The notes under the pieces: model-generated
Databases searched by the model: none
Seen by the model: the letters and a program-made list of their open reading frames with translations, nothing else
What the model was told of the DNA's origin: nothing
DNA from: Actinomycetospora termitidis
GTDB lineage: Bacteria; Actinomycetota; Actinomycetes; Mycobacteriales; Pseudonocardiaceae
DNA: 64,000 nt
Assembly: GCF_030286555.1 (NCBI RefSeq)
Contig: NZ_JASVWF010000004.1
Coordinates: 1 to 64,000, forward strand
Direction: 5' to 3'
Made by a program: the position numbers and the translations under genes
Part shown: positions 19,716 to 29,210 of the stretch, in pieces
Numbering within the stretch: position 1 is the first letter of the stretch
How the letters are laid out: each line of letters begins with the position of its first letter

Positions 19716-20995
19716 GCCGCGACCCGTTCGCCGTCCTCGACGCGGTCTGGCGGGCCGAGTCCGCCCGGATCGTGGCCGGCGTCGCGCGCGTGGTGCGCGA
19801 CGTCGGCCTCGCCGAGGAGCTCGCCCACGACGCGCTGGTCGCGGCGCTGGAGCAGTGGCCGGCCGAGGGGGTGCCCGACAACCCGGGCGCCTGGCTCGCG
19901 TCGACGGCGCGGCGGCGGGCGATCGACACGATCCGGCGCGAGCAGACCTTCGCCCGCAAGGCCGAGGAGGTGGGGCGGGCGGAGTCGCTCCGGGTCGAGC
20001 CGGACGCGGCGGACGTCGTGGCCGACCCGACCCGCGCGGTGGGCGACGACGTGCTCGCGCTGCTGTTCGCGGCCTGCCACCCGGTGCTCGCGCGGGAGGC
20101 CCGCGTGGCGCTGACCCTGCGGCTGTTCGGGGGCCTGACCACCGACGAGATCGCCCGCGGGCTGCTGGTCGCCTCCACCACGGTGGGGCAGCGGATCAGC
20201 CGGGCGAAGAAGCGGCTCTCCACCGAGGGCGTGGAGCTGGAGATCCCGGCCGGCGAGGAACTGACGACGCGGCTGGGAGCGGTGCTCGAGGTCGTCTACC
20301 TGGTCTTCAACGAGGGCTACACCGCGACGGCGGGCGCGGACTGGCTGCGCCACGACCTGTGCGACGAGGCGATGCGGCTCGGCCGGCGCCTCGCCGCCCT
20401 GATGCCCGACCGCGCCGAGGTGCACGGTCTCCTCGCGCTGATGGAGCTGCAGGCCTCGCGGCTGCGGGCGCGGACGGGTCCCGACGGCGAGCCGGTGCTG
20501 CTCGCCGACCAGGACCGTGGCCGGTGGGACCGGCTGCTGATCCGGCGGGGACTCGCCGGGCTCGAGCGGGCGCGGAGGCTGGGCGGCTCGAACGGATCGG
20601 ATCCGTACACCCTGCAGGCCGCGATCGCGGCGGAGCACGCGCGGGCCGGGAGCGTGGACGCGACCGACTGGGCACGCCTGGCCGAGCTCTACGGCGACCT
20701 GTCCGCCCGCGTGCCCTCCCCGGTGATCGAACTGAACCGGGCGGTCGTCGTCGGGCGGGCCTCGGGGCCGGAGGCCGCCCTCGCGATCGTCGACGGGCTG
20801 CGCGACGAGCCCGCCCTGGCGCGCTACCACCTCCTGCCGGCGGTCAGGGCGGACCTGCTCGTCGCGCTCGGGCGGACCGACGAGGCGGCCGGCGAGCTGG
20901 ACCGTGCCGCGGAGCTCGCGTCCAACGAGGCCGAACGGACCCTGCTGCGTCGTCGCCTCGAGGACCTGCGGGAGTCGGCCCTGGGGAGCGGCTGA
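19712..20995 (+). CDS. ECF42-type sigma factor with C-terminal TPR-like extension
   Basis: 427 residues, much longer than a plain ECF sigma factor. Region 2 is [23 protein letters not shown]...[17 protein letters not shown] with [17 protein letters not shown]. Region 4 is [37 protein letters not shown]. About 240 residues then follow with helical, TPR-like content ([57 protein letters not shown]). No anti-sigma gene is adjacent, as is usual in this group, where the extension is thought to control activity. Partner genes are the two DGPF proteins just upstream. Confidence 0.9.
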   Translation: MSRDPFAVLDAVWRAESARIVAGVARVVRDVGLAEELAHDALVAALEQWPAEGVPDNPGAWLASTARRRAIDTIRREQTFARKAEEVGRAESLRVEPDAADVVADPTRAVGDDVLALLFAACHPVLAREARVALTLRLFGGLTTDEIARGLLVASTTVGQRISRAKKRLSTEGVELEIPAGEELTTRLGAVLEVVYLVFNEGYTATAGADWLRHDLCDEAMRLGRRLAALMPDRAEVHGLLALMELQASRLRARTGPDGEPVLLADQDRGRWDRLLIRRGLAGLERARRLGGSNGSDPYTLQAAIAAEHARAGSVDATDWARLAELYGDLSARVPSPVIELNRAVVVGRASGPEAALAIVDGLRDEPALARYHLLPAVRADLLVALGRTDEAAGELDRAAELASNEAERTLLRRRLEDLRESALGSG

Positions 20996-21007
20996 TCACC
21001 CGGCCCC

Positions 21008-21013
21008 TACGAT
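21008..21013 (+). promoter_or_regulatory. Probable -10 hexamer (TACGAT) of priA
   Basis: TACGAT ends 8 nt before GTG 21022. It gives the priA-hisF-hisI part its own promoter downstream of the inserted sigma-factor module. Confidence 0.4.
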
Positions 21014-21021
21014 CGGGCCCC

Positions 21022-21753
21022 GTGAGCTTCGACCTGCTGCCCGCCGTCGACGTCGTCGACGGCCAGGCCGTCCGCCTCGTCCAGGGCGAGGCCGGCACCG
21101 AGACCGGATACGGCGACCCCCTCGACGCGGCCCGCGGCTGGGTCGACGACGGCGCCCGGTGGATCCACCTCGTCGACCTGGACGCCGCCTTCCGGCGCGG
21201 GTCCAACGCCGACCTGCTCGCCTCGCTGGTCGCGAGCGTGCCGGTGAACGTCGAGCTCTCCGGCGGGATCCGCGACGACGAGTCGCTGCGCCGCGCCCTC
21301 GCGACCGGCTGCGCGCGGGTCAACATCGGCACCGCCGCCCTGGAGGACCCGGCGTGGTGCGCGAAGGCGATCGCCGAGTTCGGCGACCGGGTCGCCGTCG
21401 GGCTGGACGTGAAGATCCGCGACGGCGAGCACCGGCTGGCCGCGCGCGGCTGGGTCTCCGACGGCGGGGACCTGTGGGACGTCCTGGCCCGGCTCGACGC
21501 CGAGGGCTGCTCCCGCTACGTCGTCACCGACGTGGGCCGCGACGGCACGCTGACCGGCCCGAACACCGAGCTGCTGGCCGCGGTGTGCGAGCGGACGTCC
21601 GCGCCCGTCGTCGCGAGCGGGGGCGTGGCGAGCCTCGACGACGTGCGGGCGCTGGCCGGTCTGGCGTCGGTCGGCGTGGAGGGCGCGATCATCGGCAAGG
21701 CGCTCTACGCCGGGGCGTTCACGCTGCCCGAGGCGCTCGCCGCCGTCGCGTGA
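21022..21753 (+). CDS. priA: Bifunctional HisA/TrpF phosphoribosyl isomerase PriA
   Basis: 243 residues, (beta-alpha)8 barrel. Catalytic Asp10 (LPAVDVVDG) and Asp170 ([14 protein letters not shown]) are present, along with Arg18, Arg142 and Trp144 ([10 protein letters not shown]) at the spots that mark PriA in actinobacteria. PriA isomerises both ProFAR (histidine) and PRA (tryptophan). No separate trpF occurs in the trp operon 5 kb away, which fits dual use. It is followed by hisF after 33 nt; the inositol-monophosphatase-like gene found between hisA and hisF in mycobacteria is absent. Confidence 0.93.
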   Translation: MSFDLLPAVDVVDGQAVRLVQGEAGTETGYGDPLDAARGWVDDGARWIHLVDLDAAFRRGSNADLLASLVASVPVNVELSGGIRDDESLRRALATGCARVNIGTAALEDPAWCAKAIAEFGDRVAVGLDVKIRDGEHRLAARGWVSDGGDLWDVLARLDAEGCSRYVVTDVGRDGTLTGPNTELLAAVCERTSAPVVASGGVASLDDVRALAGLASVGVEGAIIGKALYAGAFTLPEALAAVA

Positions 21754-21773
21754 GGCGGGGCGCGGCACGTCAG

Positions 21774-21779
21774 TAGGCT
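21774..21779 (+). promoter_or_regulatory. Probable -10 hexamer (TAGGCT) of hisF
   Basis: It ends 7 nt before ATG 21787, with the same sequence and spacing as in front of hisD. Confidence 0.4.
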
Positions 21780-21786
21780 GATCGTC

Positions 21787-22560
21787 ATGGGTGTGGCCGT
21801 CCGCGTGATCCCCTGCCTGGACGTCGACGCCGGGCGGGTGGTCAAGGGCGTCAACTTCGTCGACCTGCGCGACGCGGGCGACCCGGTGGAGATGGCGCGG
21901 CTCTACGACGCCGAGGGCGCCGACGAGCTGACCTTCCTCGACGTCAGCGCCTCCTCCGGCGAGCGCGAGACCACCTACGACGTCGTTCGGCGCACCGCCG
22001 AGCAGGTCTTCATCCCGCTGACCGTCGGCGGCGGCGTGCGCACCAACGACGACATCGACAAGCTGTTGCGCGCGGGTGCGGACAAGGTCGGGATCAACAC
22101 CGCCGCGATCGCCCGCCCGGAGTTCCTCGGCGAGGCCAGCCGCCGCTACGGGTCGCAGTGCATCGTCCTCTCGGTCGACGCGCGCCGGGTCCCGGCCGAC
22201 GGGCAGCCGACGCCGTCCGGGTTCGAGGTGACCACCCACGGCGGCCGCCGCGGCACCGGGATCGACGCCCTCGAGTGGGCGCAACGCGGGGCGGAGCTCG
22301 GCGTCGGGGAGATCCTGTTGAACTCCATGGACGCGGACGGGACGAAGAACGGGTTCGACCTGGAGATGCTGCGGAAGGTGCGCGCCCTGGTGGACGTCCC
22401 CGTGATCGCGTCGGGCGGCGCCGGCGCGGTGGAGCACTTCGCGCCCGCGGTCGAGGCGGGGGCCGACGCGGTGCTCGCGGCCAGCGTGTTCCACTTCGGG
22501 ATCATGCGGATCGGCGAGGTCAAGGACGCCCTGCGGGAGTCCGGAGCGGAGGTCCGATGA
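21787..22560 (+). CDS. hisF: Imidazole glycerol phosphate synthase, cyclase subunit
   Basis: 257 residues, (beta-alpha)8 barrel. [18 protein letters not shown] carries the first catalytic Asp and [15 protein letters not shown] the second. [29 protein letters not shown] and [13 protein letters not shown] are phosphate-binding loops. It uses ammonia from HisH to make IGP and AICAR. It overlaps hisI by 4 nt (ATGA). Confidence 0.97.
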   Translation: MGVAVRVIPCLDVDAGRVVKGVNFVDLRDAGDPVEMARLYDAEGADELTFLDVSASSGERETTYDVVRRTAEQVFIPLTVGGGVRTNDDIDKLLRAGADKVGINTAAIARPEFLGEASRRYGSQCIVLSVDARRVPADGQPTPSGFEVTTHGGRRGTGIDALEWAQRGAELGVGEILLNSMDADGTKNGFDLEMLRKVRALVDVPVIASGGAGAVEHFAPAVEAGADAVLAASVFHFGIMRIGEVKDALRESGAEVR

Positions 22561-22904
22561 GCATCGCTCCGGAGCTCGCCGCCCGCGTGCGCTGGAACGC
22601 CGACGGCCTGGTGTGCGCGGTGGTCCAGCAGTACGACACCCGCGAGGTCCTCATGGTCGCGTGGATGTCCGACGAGGCCCTGGCCCGCACGCTGGAGACC
22701 CGCGAGGCCACGTACTGGTCGCGCTCGCGCCAGGAGCTGTGGATCAAGGGTGCGACGTCGGGCCACACCCAGGCCGTGCACGAGGTGCGCCTGGACTGCG
22801 ACGGCGACACCGTGCTGGTCCTGGTCGACCAGTCCGGCGCCGCCTGCCACACCGGGGACCACACGTGCTTCGACGCGGACGTGCTGCTGCCCGCGCCGGG
22901 CTGA
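22557..22904 (+). CDS. hisI: Phosphoribosyl-AMP cyclohydrolase
   Basis: 115 residues, a monofunctional HisI without the HisE domain. [39 protein letters not shown] is the family core. [27 protein letters not shown] carries the zinc-binding cysteines. A hisE must be elsewhere in the genome. It is the last gene of the his cluster; its stop abuts the stop of the opposing gene at 22905. Confidence 0.96.
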   Translation: MSIAPELAARVRWNADGLVCAVVQQYDTREVLMVAWMSDEALARTLETREATYWSRSRQELWIKGATSGHTQAVHEVRLDCDGDTVLVLVDQSGAACHTGDHTCFDADVLLPAPG

Positions 22905-23669
22905 TCACCGCCCGAACAGCCGCCCGAGGAACCCCTTCTTCTCCTCGGTGGGTGCCTCGAACGCGCGGGTCGGGGCACCGGTCGTGCGGTGCGGTCCCGC
23001 GGCACGGGTCATCTCCATGCGGGCCGGGCGCCCGTCGGCGCCGAGCTCGAGCCGCGCGCCCGAGTCGCCCCCGGCCGGCGTCAGGACCAGGACGTCGCCC
23101 TGCTCCTCGAGCTCCCCGCCGCGGACCGTGGCGTAGGCGCGCAGGGCACGGCGCCAGTCGGTGACGACGCCGAGCGTGATGACCTGGTTCAGCACCGGTC
23201 CGAGGCGGGTCGGCTCCGGGGACGGCGCGGGCAGCGGCGGGTGCTCCCGCACGGCGAGCATCACCTGGGTCCCGCCACCGGCCTCCACCGGCAGCCACAC
23301 GTCGACGTCGCTCGCCGCCACCGACGCGATCCCGGCACGGGTCGCGTCCCAGGCGTCGTCGAGCGGGACCTCGGCGGTCACCAGCTCGCGCACGTCGTGC
23401 TGCTCCCCGAAGGCGCGGACCTGCTCCACGGCCGCGAGGACCTCGGGGGAGTAGGCGGTCGGGTTCGCCCACGCCCACAACCAGGACCGCGGGCCGGGTG
23501 CGGCCGAGCCGAGGAGGCCGACGCCGAGGTCGAGCCCCGTCGTGAACCGCACCCGGCCCTCGTGCAGGTCGACCTGATAGCTGCCGGAGTCCCCGATCAC
23601 CTCCTGGAACGCCATCTGCCGGTCGACGCAGGCGAACACGTGATCGTCGAGGAGCTCGCAGATGTCCAC
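22905..23669 (-). CDS. DUF6882-type protein of unknown function
   Basis: 254 residues from GTG 23669. Recognisable blocks are DICELLDDHVFACVDRQMAFQEVIGD at the N-terminus and PGPRSWLWAWANPTAYSPEVLAAVEQVRAFGEQHDV, which is typical of the Trp-rich DUF6882 family. The C-terminus ends in a basic, aromatic tag (EEKKGFLGRLFGR). No signal peptide or enzyme motif is seen. TAGGGT 6 nt upstream of the start supports the chosen GTG. It converges with hisI with no intergenic base. Confidence 0.65.
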   Translation of the reverse strand: MDICELLDDHVFACVDRQMAFQEVIGDSGSYQVDLHEGRVRFTTGLDLGVGLLGSAAPGPRSWLWAWANPTAYSPEVLAAVEQVRAFGEQHDVRELVTAEVPLDDAWDATRAGIASVAASDVDVWLPVEAGGGTQVMLAVREHPPLPAPSPEPTRLGPVLNQVITLGVVTDWRRALRAYATVRGGELEEQGDVLVLTPAGGDSGARLELGADGRPARMEMTRAAGPHRTTGAPTRAFEAPTEEKKGFLGRLFGR

Positions 23670-23675
23670 GCGCGG

Positions 23676-23681
23676 ACCCTA
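23676..23681 (-). promoter_or_regulatory. Probable -10 hexamer (TAGGGT) of the DUF6882 gene
   Basis: It is separated by 6 nt from GTG 23669 on the minus strand. A GC palindrome (CCGGCCGG repeated around one C, 23690-23706) lies just upstream and could end the preceding minus-strand gene. Confidence 0.4.
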
Positions 23682-23721
23682 GGAGAACCCCGGCCGGCCC
23701 GGCCGGCGTGGCCCCCGGAGT

Positions 23722-24114
23722 TCAGCGGACGTTCGCCAGCAGGGCCACGACGCGGCCGGCCGCCGGGGTGCGCAGGCGGACCTCGAGGGTGCCGGTCGGT
23801 GCCCCGTCGCGTGGCAGCGTCATCCCGACGACGAGCCGCCCGGCCGGGCGCTCCGCGACGGTCATCCGGTCGAGCCAGGGGCGGGTGAGCGGGACGTCGA
23901 CCGTCTTCGAGCGGCGCGACCAGACCACGAACCGGTTCGCGCAGACGGCCACCGCTCCCCGGGTGGGGTTCCTCGTGTACTCGCGTCCCTCGCGGGGCAC
24001 GTAGGTGCCGCGCAGGCCCTCCTCGAACACGACCGGGCGGGCCTCGAGCAGCTCACGGCGCAGGGGTTCGCCGAACCGGCCGTCCCCGAGCAGGAGCGCG
24101 CCGAGCGATCGCAC
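23722..24114 (-). CDS. Hypothetical protein, 130 residues
   Basis: From GTG 24114 (RSLGALLLGDGRFGEPLRRELLE...). The protein is mostly beta-strand by eye (AVAVCANRFVVWSRRSKTVDVPL, RLVVGMTLPRDG, LEVRLRTPAAGRVVALLANVR), with no signal peptide, membrane span or known motif. Support for coding comes from the TAGGGT hexamer 7 nt before the start, which overlaps the LysR stop, and from good third-position GC. I do not recognise the family. Confidence 0.55.
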   Translation of the reverse strand: MRSLGALLLGDGRFGEPLRRELLEARPVVFEEGLRGTYVPREGREYTRNPTRGAVAVCANRFVVWSRRSKTVDVPLTRPWLDRMTVAERPAGRLVVGMTLPRDGAPTGTLEVRLRTPAAGRVVALLANVR

Positions 24115-24121
24115 GACGGCG

Positions 24122-24127
24122 ACCCTA
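24122..24127 (-). promoter_or_regulatory. Probable -10 hexamer (TAGGGT) of the 130-residue hypothetical gene
   Basis: It lies 7 nt before GTG 24114 and overlaps the stop codon of the LysR gene, so the small gene may be expressed apart from LysR. Confidence 0.4.
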
Positions 24128-25048
24128 GCCGGGCGAGTGGGCCGGGTGGCGGGCCGCGGCGGTGACCCGGAACGCCCGTACCGCGGCCCGGACGGCCGGG
24201 GTCTCCCGGTCGGTGCGCCAGACCGCGTCGACGGTGCGCGTGAGCACGGGGTCGGTCTCGACCATCCGCACCCCGGTCGGGATCGGCGGGCGGGCGAGCC
24301 GCGGGATCATCGCCGCGAGCCCCGCCCCCGCCACGAGCTCGAGGTGGATGGCGAACCCGCAGACCGTGCAGGTCACCCTGGGCTCCAGGCCCTCGCGGCG
24401 GAGGCGCTCGACCAGCCAGTCGTGGGCCCGCGTGCTGCTGGTGTCGGCGACCCACGTGAGGTCGGCGCCGGCGAGGTCGGACAGCGCGACCGAGCCCGTG
24501 GCCGCCAGCGGGTGCTCCCGGGGGAGCGCGAGGTCCATGACGTCGTCGCAGAGCTCGGTGCGGCTGGTGCGCGCGGGTACCGGGGCCGGGAGCCCGTCCC
24601 AGTTCTCGACGACGGCCAGGTCCAGGTCGCCGTTCACGAGCGCGGGCAGGGTCTGTTCCGCCTCGCCGTCGGAGAGCAGCACGGTGAGGTCCGGGTGGGC
24701 GGACCGGAGCCGGGCGAGGCTCGCCGGCGCGAGCGCGTGCACGGTCGTCGGGATCGCCCCGATGCGCAGCGGGCCGACGACGTCGTCGTCGAGCCGGTCG
24801 AGGTCGCGCCGGGCGAGGGCGAGGCGGTCCAGGACGCCCGAGGCGTGGTCGGCGAGCACCAGCCCCGCCGCGGTCAGGCGGATCCCGCGACCGGCGGGCT
24901 CGGTCAGCGCCGCCCCGGCCTCCCGCTCGAGCGCGGCGAGCTGCTGCGAGACCGCCGACGGCGTCAGGTGCAGGGCGGCCGCCGCCCGGCCGACGGTGCG
25001 GTGGGCGGCCACGGCGTGCAGGGCCTGGAGCCGGGCGATGCCGAACAC
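24125..25048 (-). CDS. LysR-family transcriptional regulator
   Basis: 307 residues from GTG 25048. The winged helix-turn-helix is FGIARLQALHAVAAHRTVGRAAAALHLTPSAVSQQLAALEREAGAAL. The effector-binding domain begins near residue 90 (GPLRIGAIPTTVHALAPASLARL). ACTCTA on the plus strand (TAGAGT on the minus) is 7 nt before the start. It is divergent from the DMT exporter with 68 nt between, the classical LysR layout, so it probably controls that transporter in response to a metabolite, perhaps an amino acid. Confidence 0.92.
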   Translation of the reverse strand: MFGIARLQALHAVAAHRTVGRAAAALHLTPSAVSQQLAALEREAGAALTEPAGRGIRLTAAGLVLADHASGVLDRLALARRDLDRLDDDVVGPLRIGAIPTTVHALAPASLARLRSAHPDLTVLLSDGEAEQTLPALVNGDLDLAVVENWDGLPAPVPARTSRTELCDDVMDLALPREHPLAATGSVALSDLAGADLTWVADTSSTRAHDWLVERLRREGLEPRVTCTVCGFAIHLELVAGAGLAAMIPRLARPPIPTGVRMVETDPVLTRTVDAVWRTDRETPAVRAAVRAFRVTAAARHPAHSPG

Positions 25049-25116
25049 ATCAGCAACTCTAATCGGTCCAGGCCAGGAGAAGTCGCTGGTCCTGAACGGT
25101 CCTGGGACGCAGGCTG

Positions 25117-26082
25117 GTGATCGTGGCCGTCCCCGACACCCTCGCGACCTCCGCCCCCACCCGCCGTCGGGCCGTCGACCCGCGCCTGATGGCCGTCGTC
25201 GGCAGCCTGTGCATCGCGCTCTCCCCGATCCTGATCTCGCTCTCCGGCACGTCGCCGGGCACCGCGACCGTGTTCCGCTGCCTGCTCGCCCTGCCGGTGC
25301 TCGTCCCGATGGCGCTGATCGAGCGTCGGCGGCTGCGCCGGGTCGGTGGGGTGCCGGGCGAGGTCCAGCGCGGGCGCCCGTGGCTCGTCGTCGTGGGCGG
25401 GCTGCTGCTGGGCCTGGACATGACGCTGTGGACCGGCGCGATCCACGCCGTGGGCGCCGGGGTGTCGACGGTCCTGGTCAACGTGCAGGTGGTGATCCTG
25501 CCGCTGCTCGCGTTCCTCGTCCTCGGGGAGCGGGTCCGGCTCTCGTTCCTGCTGGCGGTGCCGGTGATGCTCGGCGGGGTCGCGCTGGCCGGCGGGCTCG
25601 CCGACGGCGGGGCGGGCGCGGCCGACCCGGTGCTCGGGACGGTGCTCGCCCTGCTCGCGGCGTTCGCGTACGCGGGCTACCTGCTGTTCCTGCGCATCGG
25701 GTCCGCGCCCGGGCAGAAGTCCGGGCCGGTCGCCCTCGCGACGGCCGCCGCGGCCGTGAGCTCGTTCGTGCTCGGCAGCCTCTGGGAGGGCGTGGACCTC
25801 ACGCCGAGCTGGGCGGCCCTCGGCTGGCTCGCCCTGCTGGCGCTGATCGGGCAGTGCATGGGATGGGTGCTCATCGCCGGCGGCATGGCCCGGCTGCCCT
25901 CCTCGACCGGCGCCTCGATCCTGCTGCTCCAGCCGGTCGGCGCGGTGCTGCTCGGCATGCTCGTGCTCGCCCAGTTCCCGACGGCGTGGCAGCTCGTCGG
26001 CTGCGTCGTCGTCATCGGCGCCGTGGCGTTCGCGGCCCGCAGGCGCGCCGAACCGTCGCCGGAGGACGCCGTCGCCTCGTGA
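25117..26082 (+). CDS. EamA/DMT-family exporter
   Basis: 321 residues with ten hydrophobic segments in two EamA repeats. The first begins LMAVVGSLCIALSPILISLSGTSPGTATVFRCLLALPVL; the second includes LGTVLALLAAFAYAGYLLFLRIGSA and ends LVGCVVVIGAVAFAARRR. The PVIA-like block ILPLLAFLVLGERVRLSFLLAVPVMLGGVALAGG is typical. It likely exports amino acids or related metabolites. GTG 25123 is an equally possible start. It sits just before trpE and is controlled, by inference, by the divergent LysR protein. Confidence 0.85.
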   Translation: MIVAVPDTLATSAPTRRRAVDPRLMAVVGSLCIALSPILISLSGTSPGTATVFRCLLALPVLVPMALIERRRLRRVGGVPGEVQRGRPWLVVVGGLLLGLDMTLWTGAIHAVGAGVSTVLVNVQVVILPLLAFLVLGERVRLSFLLAVPVMLGGVALAGGLADGGAGAADPVLGTVLALLAAFAYAGYLLFLRIGSAPGQKSGPVALATAAAAVSSFVLGSLWEGVDLTPSWAALGWLALLALIGQCMGWVLIAGGMARLPSSTGASILLLQPVGAVLLGMLVLAQFPTAWQLVGCVVVIGAVAFAARRRAEPSPEDAVAS

Positions 26083-26114
26083 GGCCGCCGGACGACGGTG
26101 TCGGACCCGGCGTC

Positions 26115-26120
26115 CACAAT
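26115..26120 (+). promoter_or_regulatory. Possible -10 hexamer (CACAAT) of trpE
   Basis: It ends 7 nt before GTG 26128, the spacing seen elsewhere in the window. It is weaker than the others because the first base is C. I see no Trp-rich leader peptide, T-box or attenuator in the 45 nt after the DMT gene. Confidence 0.3.
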
Positions 26121-26127
26121 GGGTCCC

Positions 26128-27687
26128 GTGTCCGTGACCGACCGGCCGACCACCCTCGGCGCCGTGACGCCGAGCCGCGAGCAGTTCCACGATCTCGCCA
26201 CGCACCACCGGGTCATCCCCGTCGTGCGGCGCCTGCTCGCCGACGACGAGACGCCGCTCGGGGTGTACCGCAAGCTCGCGGGCACCCGGAGCGGGACCTT
26301 CCTGCTGGAGTCCGCGGCGCACGGCGAGTCGTGGTCGCGGTGGTCGTTCGTCGGGGCCCGCAGCGCCGCGGCGCTCACCGAGCGCGGTGGGCGGGCGCAC
26401 TGGACCGGCACGCCGCCGGTGGGCCTGCCCGGGGACGAGGAGGATCCGCTCGACGCGCTGCGCGAGACTCTCGAGCGGCTGCGGACCGAGTCGCTGCCCG
26501 GGCTACCCCCGCTCACGGGCGGCCTGGTCGGCTACGTCGGCTACGACGCGGTGCGCCGGCTCGAGCGGCTGCCCGAGCTCGCCGAGGACGACCTCGAGAT
26601 CCCCGAGCTCGTGATGCTCCTGGCGACCGACCTGGCGGCGCTCGACCACCACGAGGGCACCGTCACCCTCATCGCGAACGCGGTGAACTGGGACGACAGC
26701 CCGGAGCGCGCGGACGCCGCCTACGACGACGCGGTCGCCCGGCTCGACCGGATGACCGCCGAGCTGGGCGCCCCGGCCCCGTCCACCGTCGCGCAGTACG
26801 ACCCGGCGGCCGGCCGCTCCCCGCAGGTCCGCCGTCGCTTCGACCGGGATGCCTACCTCGCGGCCGTGGAGACCGCCAAGGAGCGCATCCGCGCGGGCGA
26901 CGCCTTCCAGGTGGTGGTCAGCCAACGCTTCGAGTCCGACACCGCGGCCGAGGCCCTCGACGTCTACCGCGTCCTGCGGGCCACGAACCCGAGCCCGTAC
27001 ATGTACTTCCTCCGGCTGACCGACGCCGCCGACCGGCCGTTCGAGATCGTCGGGTCGAGCCCGGAGGCCCTCGTGACGGTGCGCGACGGCGTCGCCACCA
27101 CGCACCCCATCGCCGGGACGCGGTGGCGCGGCACCGACGCCGAGGAGGACATCCTCCTGGAGAAGGACCTGCTGGCCGACGAGAAGGAGCGCGCCGAGCA
27201 CCTCATGCTCGTCGACCTCGGGCGCAACGACCTCGGGCGCGTCTGCGTGCCGGGCACCGTCAAGGTCCACCGGTTCTTCGACATCGAGCGCTACAGCCAC
27301 GTGATGCACCTGGTGTCCACGGTGTCCGGGCGGCTCGCCGAGGGGCGCAGCGCGTTCGACGCCGTCACCGCGTGCTTCCCGGCCGGCACGCTCTCCGGCG
27401 CCCCGAAGCCGAAGGCCATGGAGATCATCGAGGAGCTCGAGCCGACCCGCCGGGGGCTCTACGGCGGCATCGTCGGGTACCTGGACTTCGCCGGTGACGC
27501 CGACACCGCGATCGCGATCCGGACCGGGCTGCTCCGCGACGGCGTGGCCCACGTCCAGGCCGGGGGTGGCGTCGTCGCCGACTCCGACCCGGTCGCCGAG
27601 GACACGGAGGCCACGAACAAGGCCCGGGCCGTCCTGGCCGCGGTCGCCACCGCGGCCACCCTGCGCCCGCCCGGGCCCCGGTCGTGA
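26128..27687 (+). CDS. trpE: Anthranilate synthase component I
   Basis: 519 residues. The N-terminal domain carries [20 protein letters not shown], whose LLES motif is part of the tryptophan feedback site. The chorismate-binding domain has [75 protein letters not shown] and GGIVGYLDF. It makes anthranilate from chorismate with ammonia from a glutaminase; no trpG is in the window. GTG 26098 and ATG 26119 are in-frame alternatives. It overlaps the next gene by 4 nt. Confidence 0.96.
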   Translation: MSVTDRPTTLGAVTPSREQFHDLATHHRVIPVVRRLLADDETPLGVYRKLAGTRSGTFLLESAAHGESWSRWSFVGARSAAALTERGGRAHWTGTPPVGLPGDEEDPLDALRETLERLRTESLPGLPPLTGGLVGYVGYDAVRRLERLPELAEDDLEIPELVMLLATDLAALDHHEGTVTLIANAVNWDDSPERADAAYDDAVARLDRMTAELGAPAPSTVAQYDPAAGRSPQVRRRFDRDAYLAAVETAKERIRAGDAFQVVVSQRFESDTAAEALDVYRVLRATNPSPYMYFLRLTDAADRPFEIVGSSPEALVTVRDGVATTHPIAGTRWRGTDAEEDILLEKDLLADEKERAEHLMLVDLGRNDLGRVCVPGTVKVHRFFDIERYSHVMHLVSTVSGRLAEGRSAFDAVTACFPAGTLSGAPKPKAMEIIEELEPTRRGLYGGIVGYLDFAGDADTAIAIRTGLLRDGVAHVQAGGGVVADSDPVAEDTEATNKARAVLAAVATAATLRPPGPRS

Positions 27688-28304
27688 TCCGCGGACCGCG
27701 GCTGCTCGGCCTCGCCGTCGTCGGGCTGCTGCTCGCCGCGGCGGCGCTGTGGGGCGCGTCGCGGGGCACGTGGCTCACGGCGACCTGGGACGTGCCGCTG
27801 CGCGGCCGCGTCGTCGTCACCGCCACCGGCGCGGACACCGAGCCGGTGCTCGTCCCGTGGGCCCTGCTCGCGCTCGCCGCGATCGGCGGGCTCCTCGCGG
27901 CCTCCGGGTGGGGTCGGCGCGCCGTGGGCGTGGTCGTCGGGCTCGCCGGTCTGTGGGCGCTCCTGCGGTCGTTGTCCGGCCTCGCCGTGCCTGCCCTCGA
28001 CGCGCTCCCGGCGACCGTGCGCCAGCCCGGCCGCGCCGTGGAGGTGCAGGCGTCCGTGGTGTGGCCGCTGCTCGGCGGGCTCGGCGGGCTGCTGCTCGTC
28101 GGGGCCGGTCTGCTGGTCGCGCTGCGCGGCGCCGCCATGCCGCGGCTCGGTGCGCGCTACGACGCCCCGGGTGCGTCCCGCCCCCGTCCCCGCGACGAGG
28201 AGCGCTCGCTGTGGGAGGCGCTCGACGCCGGGGAGGATCCCACGGCCACCCCCGAGCGCCCGACACCGAGGGCACCGGACGGGACCGACGGGACCGGGAG
28301 TTAA
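27684..28304 (+). CDS. Trp-biosynthesis-associated membrane protein (TIGR02234 type)
   Basis: 206 residues from GTG 27684. Four hydrophobic helices are visible: [58 protein letters not shown] and [22 protein letters not shown] polar, Pro/Asp-rich cytoplasmic tail with [17 protein letters not shown], a motif usual in the family, follows. It is conserved between trpE and trpC in actinobacteria, with unknown function; a role in Trp or precursor transport is speculative. It overlaps trpE by 4 nt. Confidence 0.88.
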   Translation: MIRGPRLLGLAVVGLLLAAAALWGASRGTWLTATWDVPLRGRVVVTATGADTEPVLVPWALLALAAIGGLLAASGWGRRAVGVVVGLAGLWALLRSLSGLAVPALDALPATVRQPGRAVEVQASVVWPLLGGLGGLLLVGAGLLVALRGAAMPRLGARYDAPGASRPRPRDEERSLWEALDAGEDPTATPERPTPRAPDGTDGTGS

Positions 28305-28400
28305 ACTTCCGGTGTACTGGCCAGGGACCGGATCCCGGTGGCCCCGGACACACGCGGCGCCACGGATCGATCGAGCCCGAAGGATGGGGGCAGCACCCGC

Positions 28401-29210
28401 GTGAGCGTCCTGGAGCAGATCCTCGAGGGGGTCCGGGCCGACCTCGCCGCCCGTGAGGCCGCCGTTCCCTTCGACCAGGTGAAGGCGGCCGCGGCCGCCG
28501 CACCGCCCGCGAAGGACGCGCTCGCCGCGCTCCAGGGCCAGGGGATCGGGGTCATCGCCGAGGTGAAGCGGGCGTCGCCGTCCCGTGGGCACATGGTCGA
28601 CATCCCCGACCCAGCCAAGCTCGCCCGGCAGTACGTCGAGGGCGGCGCGCGGATCGTCAGCGTGCTCACCGAGCAGCGCTGGTTCGAGGGGTCGCTGACC
28701 GACCTGGACGAGGTCCGGGCCGCGGTGGACATCCCGGTGCTGCGCAAGGACTTCGTGGTCGGCACCTACCAGGTCCACGAGGCGCGGGCCCACGGCGCGG
28801 ACCTCGTGCTGCTGATGTGCTCGGTGCTCGAGCAGAACGCGCTCGACGCGCTGGTCGACCGGGTGCACTCGCTCGGCATGACCGCCCTGGTCGAGATCCA
28901 CGACGAGGTCGAGGCCGACATGGCGCTGCAGGCCGGCGCCAAGCTGGTCGGGATCAACGCCCGCGACCTCACGACCCTCGACGTCGACCGCGACGTCTTC
29001 AGCCGCCTCGCCCCGGGGCTGCCCGGCGAGGTCCTGCGCGTCGCCGAGTCCGGCGTGCGCGGCCCCGGTGACCTGATGACCTACGCGGGTCTCGGCGCCG
29101 ACGCAGTGCTGGTCGGCGAGTCGATGGCCACCGCCGAGGACCCGCGCGCGGCCGTCCGCCAGTTGGTCACCGCCGGGTCGCACCCGGCGTGCCCGAAGCC
29201 GGCCCGGTGA
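28401..29210 (+). CDS. trpC: Indole-3-glycerol phosphate synthase
   Basis: 269 residues from GTG 28401. [17 protein letters not shown] is the usual start. [12 protein letters not shown] (catalytic Lys), [54 protein letters not shown] and [12 protein letters not shown] are the barrel motifs. The 96-nt gap before it is the longest in the trp operon. The TrpC is single-domain, so the TrpF step falls to PriA. It overlaps trpB by one base (TGATG). Confidence 0.96.
   Translation: MSVLEQILEGVRADLAAREAAVPFDQVKAAAAAAPPAKDALAALQGQGIGVIAEVKRASPSRGHMVDIPDPAKLARQYVEGGARIVSVLTEQRWFEGSLTDLDEVRAAVDIPVLRKDFVVGTYQVHEARAHGADLVLLMCSVLEQNALDALVDRVHSLGMTALVEIHDEVEADMALQAGAKLVGINARDLTTLDVDRDVFSRLAPGLPGEVLRVAESGVRGPGDLMTYAGLGADAVLVGESMATAEDPRAAVRQLVTAGSHPACPKPAR

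Noticed and set aside
23690..23706. CCGGCCGG palindrome as a regulator site.
   Set aside because: It is too simple for a genome this rich in GC; at most a weak terminator.
26083..26127. Tryptophan leader peptide or attenuator before trpE.
   Set aside because: Only 45 nt are available, with no Trp codon run and no alternative hairpins.
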